Below are positions 7,272-15,369 of a DNA stretch of 64,000 nucleotides, piece after piece (the first letter of the stretch is position 1; every line of letters starts with the position of its first letter). The DNA is from Gemmatimonadaceae bacterium (lineage in GTDB: Bacteria; Gemmatimonadota; Gemmatimonadetes; Gemmatimonadales; Gemmatimonadaceae). Where the stretch lies: contig JAIEMN010000006.1 of assembly GCA_019752115.1 (NCBI GenBank), positions 20,944 through 84,943 on the forward strand, given 5' to 3'. The notes under the pieces were generated by a model. It had not been told where the DNA came from. It ran no database searches and was given only the letters and a program-made list of their open reading frames with translations. Both the position numbers and the translations under genes were made by a program.

Positions 7272-8882
7272 CTACTCGTCGCGGAAGTGGACGACGCTCG
7301 CACTCAGGATATCCGGCAGCTCGAGGAGCGCCTTGCGGGTCTCCTCGCTCACCTCACCGTCCACACTCACCGCGGCCAGCGCATCGCCGCCCTGCGCGAG
7401 ACGGGCCTGGTGATACTCGGCGATGTTCACGTGGCGCTCGCCGAGGAGCGTACCGACGCGCCCGATGACTCCGGGGACGTCGTGGTTGGTGAGGATGAGG
7501 AGCGTCTGGCGGGGGTTCACATCGACGTGGAAGCTGCCGATGCGCGTGAGGCGTGGGGTCACGCCATCGAGGGCGACACCGGCCACGGCGAGCTGCTGCA
7601 TGCCGCCGGCGAGGGCGACTTCGATGCCTCTTGGCCCAAGCTCAGTGGTTTCGGCGACGCTGAGTTCGATGCCGCGGGCTTCGGCGAGGTTGCGGGCGTT
7701 GATGAGGTTGAGGCGATCGGTTTCGATGACGCCCTCCAACAGCCCCACCGCGGCGCTCGCGAGGAGCGGGCCGCTGGCGTGCGCGTAGTCGGCGCCCACG
7801 CGGAGGGCCAGACGGCGCACGGCGCGCATGCCCTGGTCGGCGAGCACGGCGCGCGCGACCGCAGCAGCGCGGCGGGCGACGGTCATGGCGCTGGCAAGGC
7901 TGGGCCACTCGCCGGTGGCGCCGGCGGCGACGTTGAGGCTCTTGCTCAAGTCGTTGTGCAGCAGCGCGTCGCGCACAGCGAGGCACACGTCGCGGCTCAC
8001 GTTGCGCTGCGCCTCGACCGTATTCGCGCCCAGGTGCGGCGTGAGGACGATGTTGGGCGCCTTGCGGAGCGGATGATCGGCGCTGGGCGGCTCCACGGTG
8101 AAGACATCCATCACGGCGCCGCGGAGCTGGTCGGCTTCGAGCGCAGCGACGAGCGCGTCTTCGTCGATGATGCCACCTCTTGCCATGTTCACGACGACAC
8201 TGCGCGCGGGGAGGCGACCGAGTTCGCGCTTGCCGATCATCCCCTTGGTTTCGTCGTTCAAGGGGACGTGCAGCGTGAGCACGTTCGTTTCGGCGATGAG
8301 CGCGTCGAGCGTGGCCATGCGGCGCACGCGGAGCGCGGTGAAGCGTTCGTCGCTGATGTACGGATCGTACGCCACGACATTCATGCCGAAGGCGTGCGCG
8401 CGCGTGGCGACTTCGCTGCCGATGCGGCCGAGTCCGACGATGCCGAGGGTTTTGCCCTTGAGCTCGCGCCCCATGTAGGAGTTGCGATCCCAGCGGCCGG
8501 CCTGCATGCCGGTGTGCGCCTTGGGGATCTGGCGCAGCAACCCAATCACCGCGCCGAAGAAGAGCTCGGCCACCGCAATGGTGTTGCCGGCGGGGGCGTT
8601 GATGACGGCGATGCCGAGGCTGGTGGCGGTGTCGATGGCGACGTTGTCGACGCCGACGCCGGCGCGGCCCACCACCTTCAACTTCTTGGCGGCCTGTAGC
8701 AACTCGGCGCTGATGCGCGTGGCGCTGCGGCCGACGATGGCGTCGTAGTCGCCGATGCGCGCGAGGAGCTCGTCCTTGGGGAGCGTGGGGAGTTCGTCGA
8801 CCTGCAGGCTGGGTTCAGCGGTGAGGAGGACGACGCCTTCCTGGTCGACTTCGTCGGTTACGAGGACACGGTATTGGGACAC
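7272..8882 (-). CDS. serA: D-3-phosphoglycerate dehydrogenase
   Basis: 536 aa from GTG 8882, the length of long-type SerA. The frame stays open further upstream, but those extra residues are encoded by a palindromic repeat, so the start before [10 protein letters not shown] is preferred. It has the 2-hydroxyacid dehydrogenase fold with the nucleotide motif [13 protein letters not shown], catalytic Arg in VNMARGG, and the His of LTPHLGANT. An intervening domain (about 315-450) and a C-terminal ACT domain (about 460-536, [17 protein letters not shown]) follow; the ACT domain usually binds serine. It makes 3-phosphohydroxypyruvate, the first step of serine synthesis, and completes the pathway with the aminotransferase and phosphatase nearby. 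Confidence 0.95.
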   Translation of the reverse strand: MSQYRVLVTDEVDQEGVVLLTAEPSLQVDELPTLPKDELLARIGDYDAIVGRSATRISAELLQAAKKLKVVGRAGVGVDNVAIDTATSLGIAVINAPAGNTIAVAELFFGAVIGLLRQIPKAHTGMQAGRWDRNSYMGRELKGKTLGIVGLGRIGSEVATRAHAFGMNVVAYDPYISDERFTALRVRRMATLDALIAETNVLTLHVPLNDETKGMIGKRELGRLPARSVVVNMARGGIIDEDALVAALEADQLRGAVMDVFTVEPPSADHPLRKAPNIVLTPHLGANTVEAQRNVSRDVCLAVRDALLHNDLSKSLNVAAGATGEWPSLASAMTVARRAAAVARAVLADQGMRAVRRLALRVGADYAHASGPLLASAAVGLLEGVIETDRLNLINARNLAEARGIELSVAETTELGPRGIEVALAGGMQQLAVAGVALDGVTPRLTRIGSFHVDVNPRQTLLILTNHDVPGVIGRVGTLLGERHVNIAEYHQARLAQGGDALAAVSVDGEVSEETRKALLELPDILSASVVHFRDE

Positions 8883-8941
8883 TGGCTTCTCTATTGGCGC
8901 GTTGGCGGGGAGCTCGCTTCGAAAGCTAGTGGAGCTGAACG

Positions 8942-9052
8942 GCTCGCACAGAGGGCACAGGGGGCCACAGCGCACACAGGGAACAGCTTCAAAAAATTGA
9001 ATGCTGTTCCCTGTGATCGCTGTGGCCCTCTGTGTGCTCTATGCGAGCTGTT
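8942..9052. repeat. Large palindromic element (CACAGAGGGC / GGGAACAGC arms)
   Basis: Two arms of about 50 bp form a long imperfect hairpin: the left arm (about 8942-8991) carries GCTCGCACAGAGG, GGCCACAGCG and CACAGGGAACAGC, and the right arm (about 9004-9051) carries the reverse complements GCTGTTCCCTGTG, CGCTGTGGCC and GCGAGC. The loop is A/T-rich (TTCAAAAAATTGAA). It lies between the MerR gene stop (9061) and the serA start (8882), all on the minus strand, so it could end MerR transcription or modulate serA expression. Confidence 0.85.
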
Positions 9053-9060
9053 CGGCGGTG

Positions 9061-9594
9061 CTAGGCCCCGAGTGTTCGACGGAGGGCGTCGCGCAGGGCG
9101 ACGAGCATTTCGTTGCTGGCGGCGGGGGAGTCGTCTCGCACGTTGAGCTCCACGCCGTCGGCGATCGCGAGGCGTCGCCAGGTGGCTTCGGCGGGGATGT
9201 CGCGCCGGCCGTTGCCGTCCATGTGGAGTTGCAGCGCGGGGGCGAGGCTGGCGGCGACGCGGCGCTCGAGGGCGTCGCCGGTCGTCTCCTTCATTTCGGC
9301 CTTGATCGCGTCGAGCGTTTGTCCCTCACGCTGACGGATCTTGATGGCGAGCAGCTGCAGGAGATGCCGATAGCCGTACGTGGCGGCGGTGCCGGCGCCT
9401 TCGGGGCGGTCGAGGAGGCCGTTCGCGACGTAAAACCTGACGGCGCGCGCGGAGGGCATGGCTCTCGCGCTGGCGTTCGTGGGTTTGACGCCGGCCGAGT
9501 CGACTAATGCGGCGGCGTGTGCGGCGAGGCCCCTAGCGTTGAAGGGGGCGTGCTTGGCGTGGGCTCTTAGGAGCGGGACTGGGGACTCGGCCAT
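9061..9594 (-). CDS. MerR-like transcriptional regulator
   Basis: 177 aa. A MerR-type winged helix is seen at about 47-95: MPSARAVRFYVANGLLDRPEG, then TYGYRHLLQLLAIKIRQREGQTLD, matching the helix, wing and recognition layout of MerR proteins (Y.GYRHLLQLLAIK). An alanine-rich stretch precedes it, and the last 80 residues are a small unknown effector or dimerisation region with no cysteine cluster, so metal sensing is unlikely. Its target is not evident from context; the 86-bp gap upstream holds repeat units shared with several other places in the window. Confidence 0.7.
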   Translation of the reverse strand: MAESPVPLLRAHAKHAPFNARGLAAHAAALVDSAGVKPTNASARAMPSARAVRFYVANGLLDRPEGAGTAATYGYRHLLQLLAIKIRQREGQTLDAIKAEMKETTGDALERRVAASLAPALQLHMDGNGRRDIPAEATWRRLAIADGVELNVRDDSPAASNEMLVALRDALRRTLGA

Positions 9595-9630
9595 GCCCGA
9601 ATATATGGCGCGAGTTCTTGGTCTGCTTTG

Positions 9631-9707
9631 GGACTGCGTGCGGAAGCCTGTACTGCGGAAGCTGGACTACGGGAGCTGGACTACGGGAGCTGGACTGCGG
9701 GAACTGC
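9631..9707. repeat. 14-bp CTGGACTACGGGAG tandem units overlapping hydrolase 3' end
   Basis: Units of 14 bp (CTGGACTACGGGAG twice, then CTGGACTGCGGGAA) follow a lead GCGGAAGCCTGTACTGCGG that is nearly identical to one at 19305-19323. The block covers the last codons and the TAG stop (9681-9683) of the minus-strand hydrolase, where it encodes the tail AVPAVQLP. It is the same family as the repeats at 4061-4118, 14671-14706 and 19297-19360. Confidence 0.8.
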
Positions 9708-10580
9708 TTGGGTGGCGCGGAGGAAATCCCTTGGGTTCTCCTCGTGGGGGAGGTCGCCGGACTCTATGGCGGTGAAGGTGGCGTGTGGAAACGCTTCCCT
9801 CACCTGCGGGGACTCCTTGTAGGGGGTTTGGGCGGCTTTGGTGCCCCAGATCAGGTGGAGGGGACATCTGATCGCTGGCTCGGACGATCTCAGATTGGTG
9901 TTGAGACGCATGCCTACGAATGCGGCGGGGGCGTAGCGGGCATTCGGGTGATTCGCGGCCTGCCAGAAGAGACTGATGGCTTCTGGGGTGAGGCAGGCGG
10001 GATTGCTGTAAATGTCCTTCAGGAAGAACTGGATGCTGGGGCGCGACACGAGTGCCCGGAACAGCGCGGTGCCGGGGACTTTGCTGCGGAAGAGGCGTTC
10101 GACGGCGTGATTGAGGGCGCTGCCGGGTTCGTACAGCCTCGAGATGCCGGCGGGGCCGATGGCGGTGATTTCGCTGAAGAGACCGGGATGGGCCGCTTCG
10201 GCGGCCATGATGTACGAGGCCCCCAACGAACTGCCGAAGGCGATGGGCGCGCGACCGATGACATCGCTCGTGAAGTCGCTGACGAGATCGATGTAGAGCT
10301 GCGCGGTGTACTTGAGCGGCGGGCGGTCGCTGGCGCCGAAGCCGAGGAGGTCCAGGGCGTAGGCGGGGCCGTTGCCTTCGCGCTCGCTCAGGGGGCCGAA
10401 AACAAAACGCCACTCCGCGCTCCACGCCGCGGCGTGGATGGAGTGGACGAAGAAGAGCGGCGTGTTGGAACTTTGCTCATCGCCTCGGACGACATACGCA
10501 ATCTGATGGCCGCGCCAGCGATATTCGCGGCGTTGTCCCCCAAGGGGGTTCGGGAGCGGGACGTGCGGAAACACCAGCAT
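9681..10580 (-). CDS. Alpha/beta hydrolase
   Basis: 299 aa from ATG 10580 (a longer frame exists, but MLVFPHVPLP is the more natural start). It is an alpha/beta-hydrolase: oxyanion strand TPLFFVHSIHAAAWS, nucleophile elbow AFGSSLGAS (Ser in GSSLG), late acid in LIWGTKAAQTP and the final His in SGDLPHEENP. Between strands six and seven a cap region is present. The substrate is unknown; esters or lactones are possible. The C-terminal AVPAVQLP and the stop codon come from a dispersed 14-bp repeat, which suggests the original end was overwritten. Confidence 0.82.
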   Translation of the reverse strand: MLVFPHVPLPNPLGGQRREYRWRGHQIAYVVRGDEQSSNTPLFFVHSIHAAAWSAEWRFVFGPLSEREGNGPAYALDLLGFGASDRPPLKYTAQLYIDLVSDFTSDVIGRAPIAFGSSLGASYIMAAEAAHPGLFSEITAIGPAGISRLYEPGSALNHAVERLFRSKVPGTALFRALVSRPSIQFFLKDIYSNPACLTPEAISLFWQAANHPNARYAPAAFVGMRLNTNLRSSEPAIRCPLHLIWGTKAAQTPYKESPQVREAFPHATFTAIESGDLPHEENPRDFLRATQAVPAVQLP

Positions 10581-10610
10581 GCGTCCTCCGCAAAGCACCG
10601 ATCGCGCTAA

Positions 10611-10710
10611 CCGTGCCGACTCGCCTGGCCGCCCGTGTGACACTCCCCAGTATCACCCACCACCCACCGGAACGACCAGACGATTGTGTCGGCACGGTCG
10701 CGCGACCGTG
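10611..10710. repeat. Inverted repeats in hydrolase/regulator gap
   Basis: CCGTGCCGAC at 10611-10620 is matched by its exact complement GTCGGCACGG at 10688-10697, and CACGGTCGCGCGACCGTG at 10693-10710 is a perfect 18-bp palindrome. The block follows the response-regulator gene (ends 10725, minus strand) and could be its terminator; no U-run follows. Confidence 0.55.
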
Positions 10711-10724
10711 TTCCTTCGGTCCTG

Positions 10725-11135
10725 CTAGTCCTTCGCCGAGGTGGCGAAGGCGGTCTTTACGCCGCAGGCATTGGCGTGCTGGGCGATCACGGCCAGGTCT
10801 ACGGGTTTCTCCAAGAAGTGCAGCGCACCGAGCCGGAAACTCGCCTGACGGTTGGAGTCATCGGGGTACGCGGTCAACACCAACACCGTGGCATCGGGGG
10901 ACAGCATCCCGGCCAGGGCCATCACCTGCAGGCCACCGTCGCGCTTCCCGCCGAGGCGGAGATCCGTGACGATGAGATCGAAGCGCTGCGAGCGCAGGCG
11001 ATCGAGCGCTTCCGGTAAAAGCTCGGCGGCCGTTACAACGTTCCCTTCGGTCTCGAACAGCTCGACCAGAACGTCGCGGATGGACTGTTCGTCCTCGACG
11101 ACCAGGACCGACTTGGTTGCAGTTTCCGACTTCAT
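10725..11135 (-). CDS. Single-domain response regulator (CheY-like)
   Basis: 136 aa from ATG 11135. It consists of one receiver domain: acidic pocket VVEDEQ, phospho-acceptor Asp in IVTDLRLGG, Thr in VLTAYPDD and Lys in FLEKPVD. There is no output domain, so it should act by phosphorelay or protein contact, perhaps with the kinases encoded downstream. The upstream gap (11136-11297) is AT-rich for this genome and should carry its promoter. An internal start is preferred over the longer MPSHGTLLAR extension. Confidence 0.88.
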   Translation of the reverse strand: MKSETATKSVLVVEDEQSIRDVLVELFETEGNVVTAAELLPEALDRLRSQRFDLIVTDLRLGGKRDGGLQVMALAGMLSPDATVLVLTAYPDDSNRQASFRLGALHFLEKPVDLAVIAQHANACGVKTAFATSAKD

Positions 11136-11297
11136 GCCAAGCGCTCGTGCGAGAAGGGTGCCATGGCTGGGCAATTTCTTAAGCTATTGACTCAATTCAG
11201 CTTACGGATTTTTGGCCTCGTCATTTGCTGTACGAAAAGACTCCAATTTTATCGTGTCGACTGATTTTCGGGCGGCGGAAAGTCGGTTGTGACTGAC
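11136..11297. other. AT-rich intergenic region before response regulator
   Basis: This gap of about 160 bp between the NtrC-like gene's 3' side and the CheY-like start is markedly AT-richer than the surroundings (e.g. TTTCTTAAGCTATTGACTC, CCAATTTTATCG). It should hold the minus-strand promoter of the response regulator, but I cannot place -35 and -10 boxes with confidence. Confidence 0.4.
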
Positions 11298-11299
11298 TT

Positions 11300-11366
11300 G
11301 CGGAGGGGCGGAGGGGCGGGGGGACGGAGAACTGCGCGTTGGTCCTCCGATGCCCCGATTCTCCGT
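11300..11366. repeat. GCGGAGGGGCGG-type intergenic inverted repeat
   Basis: Contains GCGGAGGGGCGG at 11300-11311 and an exact inverted pair ACGGAGAA (11324-11331) / TTCTCCGT (11359-11366). Its order of parts matches, in reverse complement, the element at 20881-20997 after glnA (CGCCCCTCCGC and TTCTCCGT). It lies 28 bp past the stop of the NtrC-like gene (11395). Confidence 0.6.
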
Positions 11367-11394
11367 TGCTTCCAATTGCTGTTTCCAGCGAACT

Positions 11395-12705
11395 CTACTC
11401 CAAGCCGTACTTGCGGAGCTTCTCCAAAAGCGTGCTGCGGGCGATGCCGAGGAGTTGGGCCGTCTTGGTGCGGTTGTCGCCGGTGGCGTTGAGGGCCACG
11501 CGGATGGCGTCGCGCTCGGCGGCTTCGAGGGTGCGGGGCTGCTCGGGCCTGGTGCTCGTCACGGCCGGCTCGGGGCTGCCCGGAAGGCCGAGGTGGACGA
11601 CATCGATGATGCCGCCATTGGCCAGGATCGCGGCGCGCCAGAGGGTGTTCTTGAGCTCCCGGATGTTGCCGGGCCAGCGATAGGCGACGAGGGACTGCTC
11701 GGCTGACTTGGTCAGCCTCGCCGACTTGGGGAGGAAGGCCTCGGCCATGGGGAGGATTTCTTCGGGCCGGGCTCTGAGTGGGGGGAGGGTGAGCGTCAGG
11801 ACCTGGAGGCGGTAATAGAGGTCGGCGCGGAAACGGCGCGCCTCCACGGCATCGGTCAGCGGCTGGTGGGTGGCGACGATCACCCGGGCGTTGCTGCGCA
11901 GGGTTGTGGTGCCGCCCAGCCTTCTGAACGTGCGCTCCTCCAGGACCTTGAGGAGGCGGGGCTGCACGTCGAGGCCCATTTCGGCGATTTCGTCCAAGAA
12001 CACGCTGCCCTCGCCGGCGACTTCCAGGAGGCCGCGCTTGGCGGCCTTGGCGTCGGTGAAGGCGCCTCGTTCGTGGCCGAACAGTTCACTTTCGAAAAAC
12101 GTACTCGAAAGACTGGCGCAGTTAATCTCGACGAACGGGGAACTGTTCCGGGTCGAACGATCGTGGATCTGGCGCGCGATGTAGCCTTTACCGGTGCCGG
12201 TTTCGCCCTGCAGGAGCACCGGGGCGTCGGCGTTTTTGGCGGCGAGCTCGATGAGGTCCTGGAAGGTGGGCGCGAGACTCGGCGACGCCTGGCCGGTGGG
12301 GCGGCTTTGGGCGCGGAGGACCGCGACCTCCTGGCGGAGGCGGCCGGTTTGGGCGGCGCGGTTCACGGCGGCTTCGAGCGCTTCGAGGTCGACGGGCTTC
12401 TCGAGCAGGTCCACGGCGCCGCGCTGCATGGCCTTTACGGCGGTCTTCACATCGGCGAAGCCGGTGAGGACGATGATGGCGAGGTCGGGGTCGTCGGCCT
12501 TGAGCGCTTCGAGGGCCACCCCGCCGTCGGCGTCGGGGAGGCGCAGATCGAGGAGCACCACATCCGGCGCATGCTCGGCGGCGAGCTGGCGCCCTTCGGT
12601 GGCGGTGCCGGCGCCGCGGGCGGTGTGGCCGAGGCTTTCGAAGAAATCGACGAGGGTATCGCGGACCGTTTCGTCGTCGTCGACGACGAGGATGGAGAGG
12701 GCCAT
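11395..12705 (-). CDS. NtrC-family sigma-54-dependent response regulator
   Basis: 436 aa. It has a receiver domain 1-115 (Asp10/Asp11, phospho-acceptor Asp53 in VLLDLRLPD, Lys103 in LEKPVD) and an AAA+ domain about 140-370 with Walker A GETGTGK (167-173) and Walker B VFLDEIAEM. A Fis-type helix-turn-helix lies at the end (KTAQLLGIARSTLLEKLRKYG). The sigma-54-contact loop reads GAFTDA (214-219) instead of GAFTGA, a known natural variant. It lies 10 bp downstream of a PAS-GAF histidine kinase in the same operon, its likely partner. It should activate genes with -24/-12 promoters; targets are unknown. Confidence 0.93.
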   Translation of the reverse strand: MALSILVVDDDETVRDTLVDFFESLGHTARGAGTATEGRQLAAEHAPDVVLLDLRLPDADGGVALEALKADDPDLAIIVLTGFADVKTAVKAMQRGAVDLLEKPVDLEALEAAVNRAAQTGRLRQEVAVLRAQSRPTGQASPSLAPTFQDLIELAAKNADAPVLLQGETGTGKGYIARQIHDRSTRNSSPFVEINCASLSSTFFESELFGHERGAFTDAKAAKRGLLEVAGEGSVFLDEIAEMGLDVQPRLLKVLEERTFRRLGGTTTLRSNARVIVATHQPLTDAVEARRFRADLYYRLQVLTLTLPPLRARPEEILPMAEAFLPKSARLTKSAEQSLVAYRWPGNIRELKNTLWRAAILANGGIIDVVHLGLPGSPEPAVTSTRPEQPRTLEAAERDAIRVALNATGDNRTKTAQLLGIARSTLLEKLRKYGLE

Positions 12706-12715
12706 GGGCGCGCCC

Positions 12716-14233
12716 TCAGGTCGCGGGGCTGGGCGGCAGCGTGAGCGTCAGCGTGGTGCCGTGCTCGGGGGAGCTGTCGATGCCGATGACGCCGCCGCGT
12801 TCGTCCATGATGCGCTGGCAGAGGGCCAGGCCGATGCCGGAGCCGCTCGCCTTGGTGGAGTAGAAGAACTCGAAGACGTGCGGGAGCACCTCGGGCGGGA
12901 TCGCGGGGCCGCCGTTGGTGAGGCGCGAGCGCCAGCCGCCATTCGGGAGCGCGTGGCCGACCAGGATGATCTCGCTCCCCTCGGGGGCGTGGTCGCAGGC
13001 GTTCACGAGGATGTTGCGGCACACCTGCCCGAGCTGGTTCGCGTCGAGCATGCAGTGCACGGGGTGCTCGGGGCGCGTGCGCCGGAGCACGAGGTGCTTG
13101 GCGTCGAGAATGGCGCGCTCGCCCTCGAGGATATCGTCCCACACCTGCTCGGGGTCGCCGGCCTGGAGATGCACGGCGTTGGGGCGGCCGAACTCGAGGA
13201 GGCTGGTGACCATCTTGTTGAGCCGCTCCACCTCACGCAGGATGCGCCCGACGTTCTTGTCGACGACGGGATCGTCCTTGAAGCGGTACTTCATGAGCTG
13301 CGCGGCGCTCGAGATGCCGAAGAGCGGGTTGCGCAGTTCGTGCGCGACACCGGCCGCCACTTCACCAATAGCCTCGAGGCGGCGCTTGCTCTCCACGCGG
13401 TGCACGAGCCAGGCGCGCTCGATGGCAACGGCCGTCTGCGCAGCAATAACCGCCACGACCCGCTCGGCTTCTTCGAGCGCCTGATCGGTCTCGATGGGGA
13501 GCGCATACAGCGTGAGCGCCCCCAGCACGGCGTCCGCACTCATGAGCGGCGCGGTGAGCTCCAGGCCGTCGTACGTGGGGACGCGCACGACCTGGCTGCC
13601 GGCGAGCGCGTCGAGCCAGATGGGGAGGAGCTGCCGCTCGAGATCTTCGGTGTCGCGGTCGCCGTAGCCCTGGCGATGCGTGATGGACATCTGGCCGGTT
13701 TCGTCGTCGACGAGTGCGATGACGAAGCCGGTGGAGGGCACGGCGCGGCGGAGCTGCTGCGCGACTTCGGCGTAGACGCGGTCGAGCGCGATCGCTTCGG
13801 CGAGGGCGATGCCGGTGGCGATGAGTGCTTCACGCGAGCGATGGCTCGGCGTGATGTCGACGGTGCTGAAGACGAAGCCGGTGATGTCGCCATCGGTCTC
13901 GATGGCGGTGACCTGCATGAGGAAGACCCGCTCCTCGGTGGGGGAGTTGCAGGGGAACTCCCAGCGCACGAGGGAGGTCTGCCGCTCCCGAAGGAGGGTC
14001 ATGGCGCGCTCGATCTGCGAGCGCGAGGCGTCGTCGGCGACGCTCGAGAACACTGAGCACCCGATCACCGCGTCTTCGGACGCGATGCCGGGTGCTCCGT
14101 TATCCTCGGCGAACCGAGACCAGGTGCTGTTCGCTGCGGTGATCCGGCCGTCGAGGTCGACCGACCAGATCGTGAAGGGGAGCGAGTCGAGCAGCCGCCG
14201 CGAGAACGGCGGCTGCTCGGTGGTGATGTTCAC
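12716..14233 (-). CDS. PAS-GAF sensor histidine kinase
   Basis: 505 aa from a GTG start. It has a PAS domain at about 12-125 (TIWSVDLDGRITAANSTWSRF) and a GAF domain at about 135-275. The HisKA domain has phospho-acceptor His298 in GVAHELRNPL, and the HATPase domain has the N box (ILVNACDHA) and G box (GSGIGLALCQ). No membrane segment is seen, so it is a cytoplasmic sensor. It most likely phosphorylates the NtrC-like regulator encoded 10 bp downstream. Its start lies 6 bp after the stop of the histone-H1-like gene, so translation may be coupled to that gene. Confidence 0.92.
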   Translation of the reverse strand: MNITTEQPPFSRRLLDSLPFTIWSVDLDGRITAANSTWSRFAEDNGAPGIASEDAVIGCSVFSSVADDASRSQIERAMTLLRERQTSLVRWEFPCNSPTEERVFLMQVTAIETDGDITGFVFSTVDITPSHRSREALIATGIALAEAIALDRVYAEVAQQLRRAVPSTGFVIALVDDETGQMSITHRQGYGDRDTEDLERQLLPIWLDALAGSQVVRVPTYDGLELTAPLMSADAVLGALTLYALPIETDQALEEAERVVAVIAAQTAVAIERAWLVHRVESKRRLEAIGEVAAGVAHELRNPLFGISSAAQLMKYRFKDDPVVDKNVGRILREVERLNKMVTSLLEFGRPNAVHLQAGDPEQVWDDILEGERAILDAKHLVLRRTRPEHPVHCMLDANQLGQVCRNILVNACDHAPEGSEIILVGHALPNGGWRSRLTNGGPAIPPEVLPHVFEFFYSTKASGSGIGLALCQRIMDERGGVIGIDSSPEHGTTLTLTLPPSPAT

Positions 14234-14239
14234 CCGTGG

Positions 14240-15085
14240 TTACTTCCGCTTCGCGGCCTTTTTCGCCGGCTTCTTGGGAGCGGGCTTCCTGGCGGCGGGC
14301 TTCTTGGCGGGCGCCTTCTTGGCCGGCTTGGCGGCCTTCTTGGGCGCGGGCTTCGCGGCCTTCTTCACCGGCTTGGCGGCCTTCTTGGGGGCAGCCTTCT
14401 TGGGCGCCGGCTTGGCGGCCTTCTTGGGAGCGGGCTTGGCGGCCTTCTTGGCGGGGGCCGCCTTCTTGGCCGGCGCAGCCTTCTTGGCGGCCTTGGCGGG
14501 CGCCTTGGCCGGAGCCTTTGCGGGAGCCTTGGCAGCCTTGGCTGGAGCCTTGGCCGGGGCAGCCTTCTTCTCGGCCTTGGGCGCGGGCTTTTCGGCCTTG
14601 GGGGCGGGCTCGGGCTTGGCGGCCTTTGGCGCCTTCGGCGCCTTGGCCGCCTTAGGGGCGGAAGCCTTTACTTCGGAAGCTGGAACTGCGGGAGCTGGAA
14701 CCTCGGCAACCGCGGCGGGCGCGGCCGGCTCCGCCGGCGCGGCGGGGGCGGGCTTTTCGGCCTTGGGCTTCTTCACGGGCTTGGGGGCACCCGGGTTCTT
14801 GGGCGGACGGCCGGGGCCGCGGCGCACGATGGGGCGACCGAAGAGGTCGTCGTCATCGTCGTCGTCGCCCATCAGGCCGTCGTCGTCGAAGCCGTCGATC
14901 TCGTCGTCGTCTTCGTCGTCGTCATCATCGTCGTCGGTGCTGTCCCAGAGGGAGTCGCCTTCGTCCGAATTGATGCCGTAGCCGTCATCCTCGTCATCGT
15001 CGTCGTACGACGAACCGTAGCCCCCCAGATCGTCCATGTCATCATCGATCAGATGGAGCTTTTCCAACTCGTCGCCACGCGGCAT
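14240..15085 (-). CDS. Histone H1-like protein with acidic N-terminus and AT-hook
   Basis: 281 aa, low complexity. Residues about 15-85 are extremely acidic (runs of Asp with Glu). Then comes RRGPGRPPKNPG at about 90-101, an AT-hook with its GRP core. The remaining 180 residues are Lys/Ala/Pro repeats (KKAAKPAPKKAA) like the tail of eukaryotic histone H1 and bacterial AlgP/HctB. It should bind DNA through the hook and basic tail, with the acidic part perhaps self-inhibiting. A short stretch PAPAVPASE is encoded by a dispersed 15-bp repeat. A good SD (GGAGG) and a promoter at 15146-15174 are present. Confidence 0.8.
   Translation of the reverse strand: MPRGDELEKLHLIDDDMDDLGGYGSSYDDDDEDDGYGINSDEGDSLWDSTDDDDDDDEDDDEIDGFDDDGLMGDDDDDDDLFGRPIVRRGPGRPPKNPGAPKPVKKPKAEKPAPAAPAEPAAPAAVAEVPAPAVPASEVKASAPKAAKAPKAPKAAKPEPAPKAEKPAPKAEKKAAPAKAPAKAAKAPAKAPAKAPAKAAKKAAPAKKAAPAKKAAKPAPKKAAKPAPKKAAPKKAAKPVKKAAKPAPKKAAKPAKKAPAKKPAARKPAPKKPAKKAAKRK
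14671..14706. repeat. 15-bp CTGGAACTGCGGGAG unit inside coding sequence
   Basis: About two units (GGAAGCTGGAACTGCGGGAG then CTGGAACCTCGG) lie inside the histone-like gene. Here the unit is 15 bp and keeps the frame, encoding VPAPAVPAS on the minus strand. The same peptide is encoded by the copy in the zinc-ribbon gene at 19297-19360. Confidence 0.75.
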
Positions 15086-15145
15086 GACCGCCTCCGTACC
15101 AGCAGTTAGTGAGGGTGTGCGAAAGGACTCGCACTCAACAGCCTG

Positions 15146-15174
15146 CTATTACTAGGACCGGGGCCAAGAGTCAA
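15146..15174 (-). promoter_or_regulatory. Sigma-70-type promoter of the histone-like gene
   Basis: On the minus strand TTGACT (15169-15174) and TAATAG (15146-15151) are 17 bp apart, a close match to the sigma-70 consensus. The start codon is 60 bp downstream, preceded by a GGAGG ribosome-binding site at about 15091-15095. Confidence 0.6.
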
Positions 15175-15179
15175 GTTCC

Positions 15180-15365
15180 CTCAACGAGGTCCAGATTTAC
15201 GATCGGGCTTGGGACGCCGGATGAGATCGGGCTTCGGACCTCGGTTGACGTCCGGTTTCGGACCTCGAGATCGGGCGCTGACTTCTGAGGTCGGACTTCG
15301 GAAGTCGGCGACCGATCTTGAATTCCGATGCCCGACTTTGGCTGAGGTCTGAGGTCCGACCCTGC
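15180..15365. repeat. Nested palindromic element, GATCGG/AATTC family, copy 1
   Basis: About 185 bp rich in the words GATCGGGC, TTCGGAC, GAGGTCGGA and GAATTCCGA in both orientations, so it can fold into a branched hairpin. The end TCTGAGGTCCGACC resembles the ends of the copies at 29323-29504 and 34993-35158. It fills the gap between the HD-GYP gene stop (15370, minus strand) and the promoter of the histone-like gene. Confidence 0.8.
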
Positions 15366-15369
15366 GGGG

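Noticed and set aside
7287..8699. 470-codon plus-strand frame opposite serA
   Set aside because: Antisense of serA with high Ala/Gly/Val/Asp content typical of GC-rich shadows; no ribosome-binding site or known domain.
8883..8975. N-terminal extension of SerA (MRCGPLCPLCEP...)
   Set aside because: The extra residues are partly encoded by the palindromic element, do not fit the family, and are preceded by no ribosome-binding site.
13809..14981. Long frame with GAGFLAAGFLAG-type repeats
   Set aside because: It is the exact antisense of the Lys/Ala/Pro-rich histone-like gene, whose simple composition creates a false open frame.
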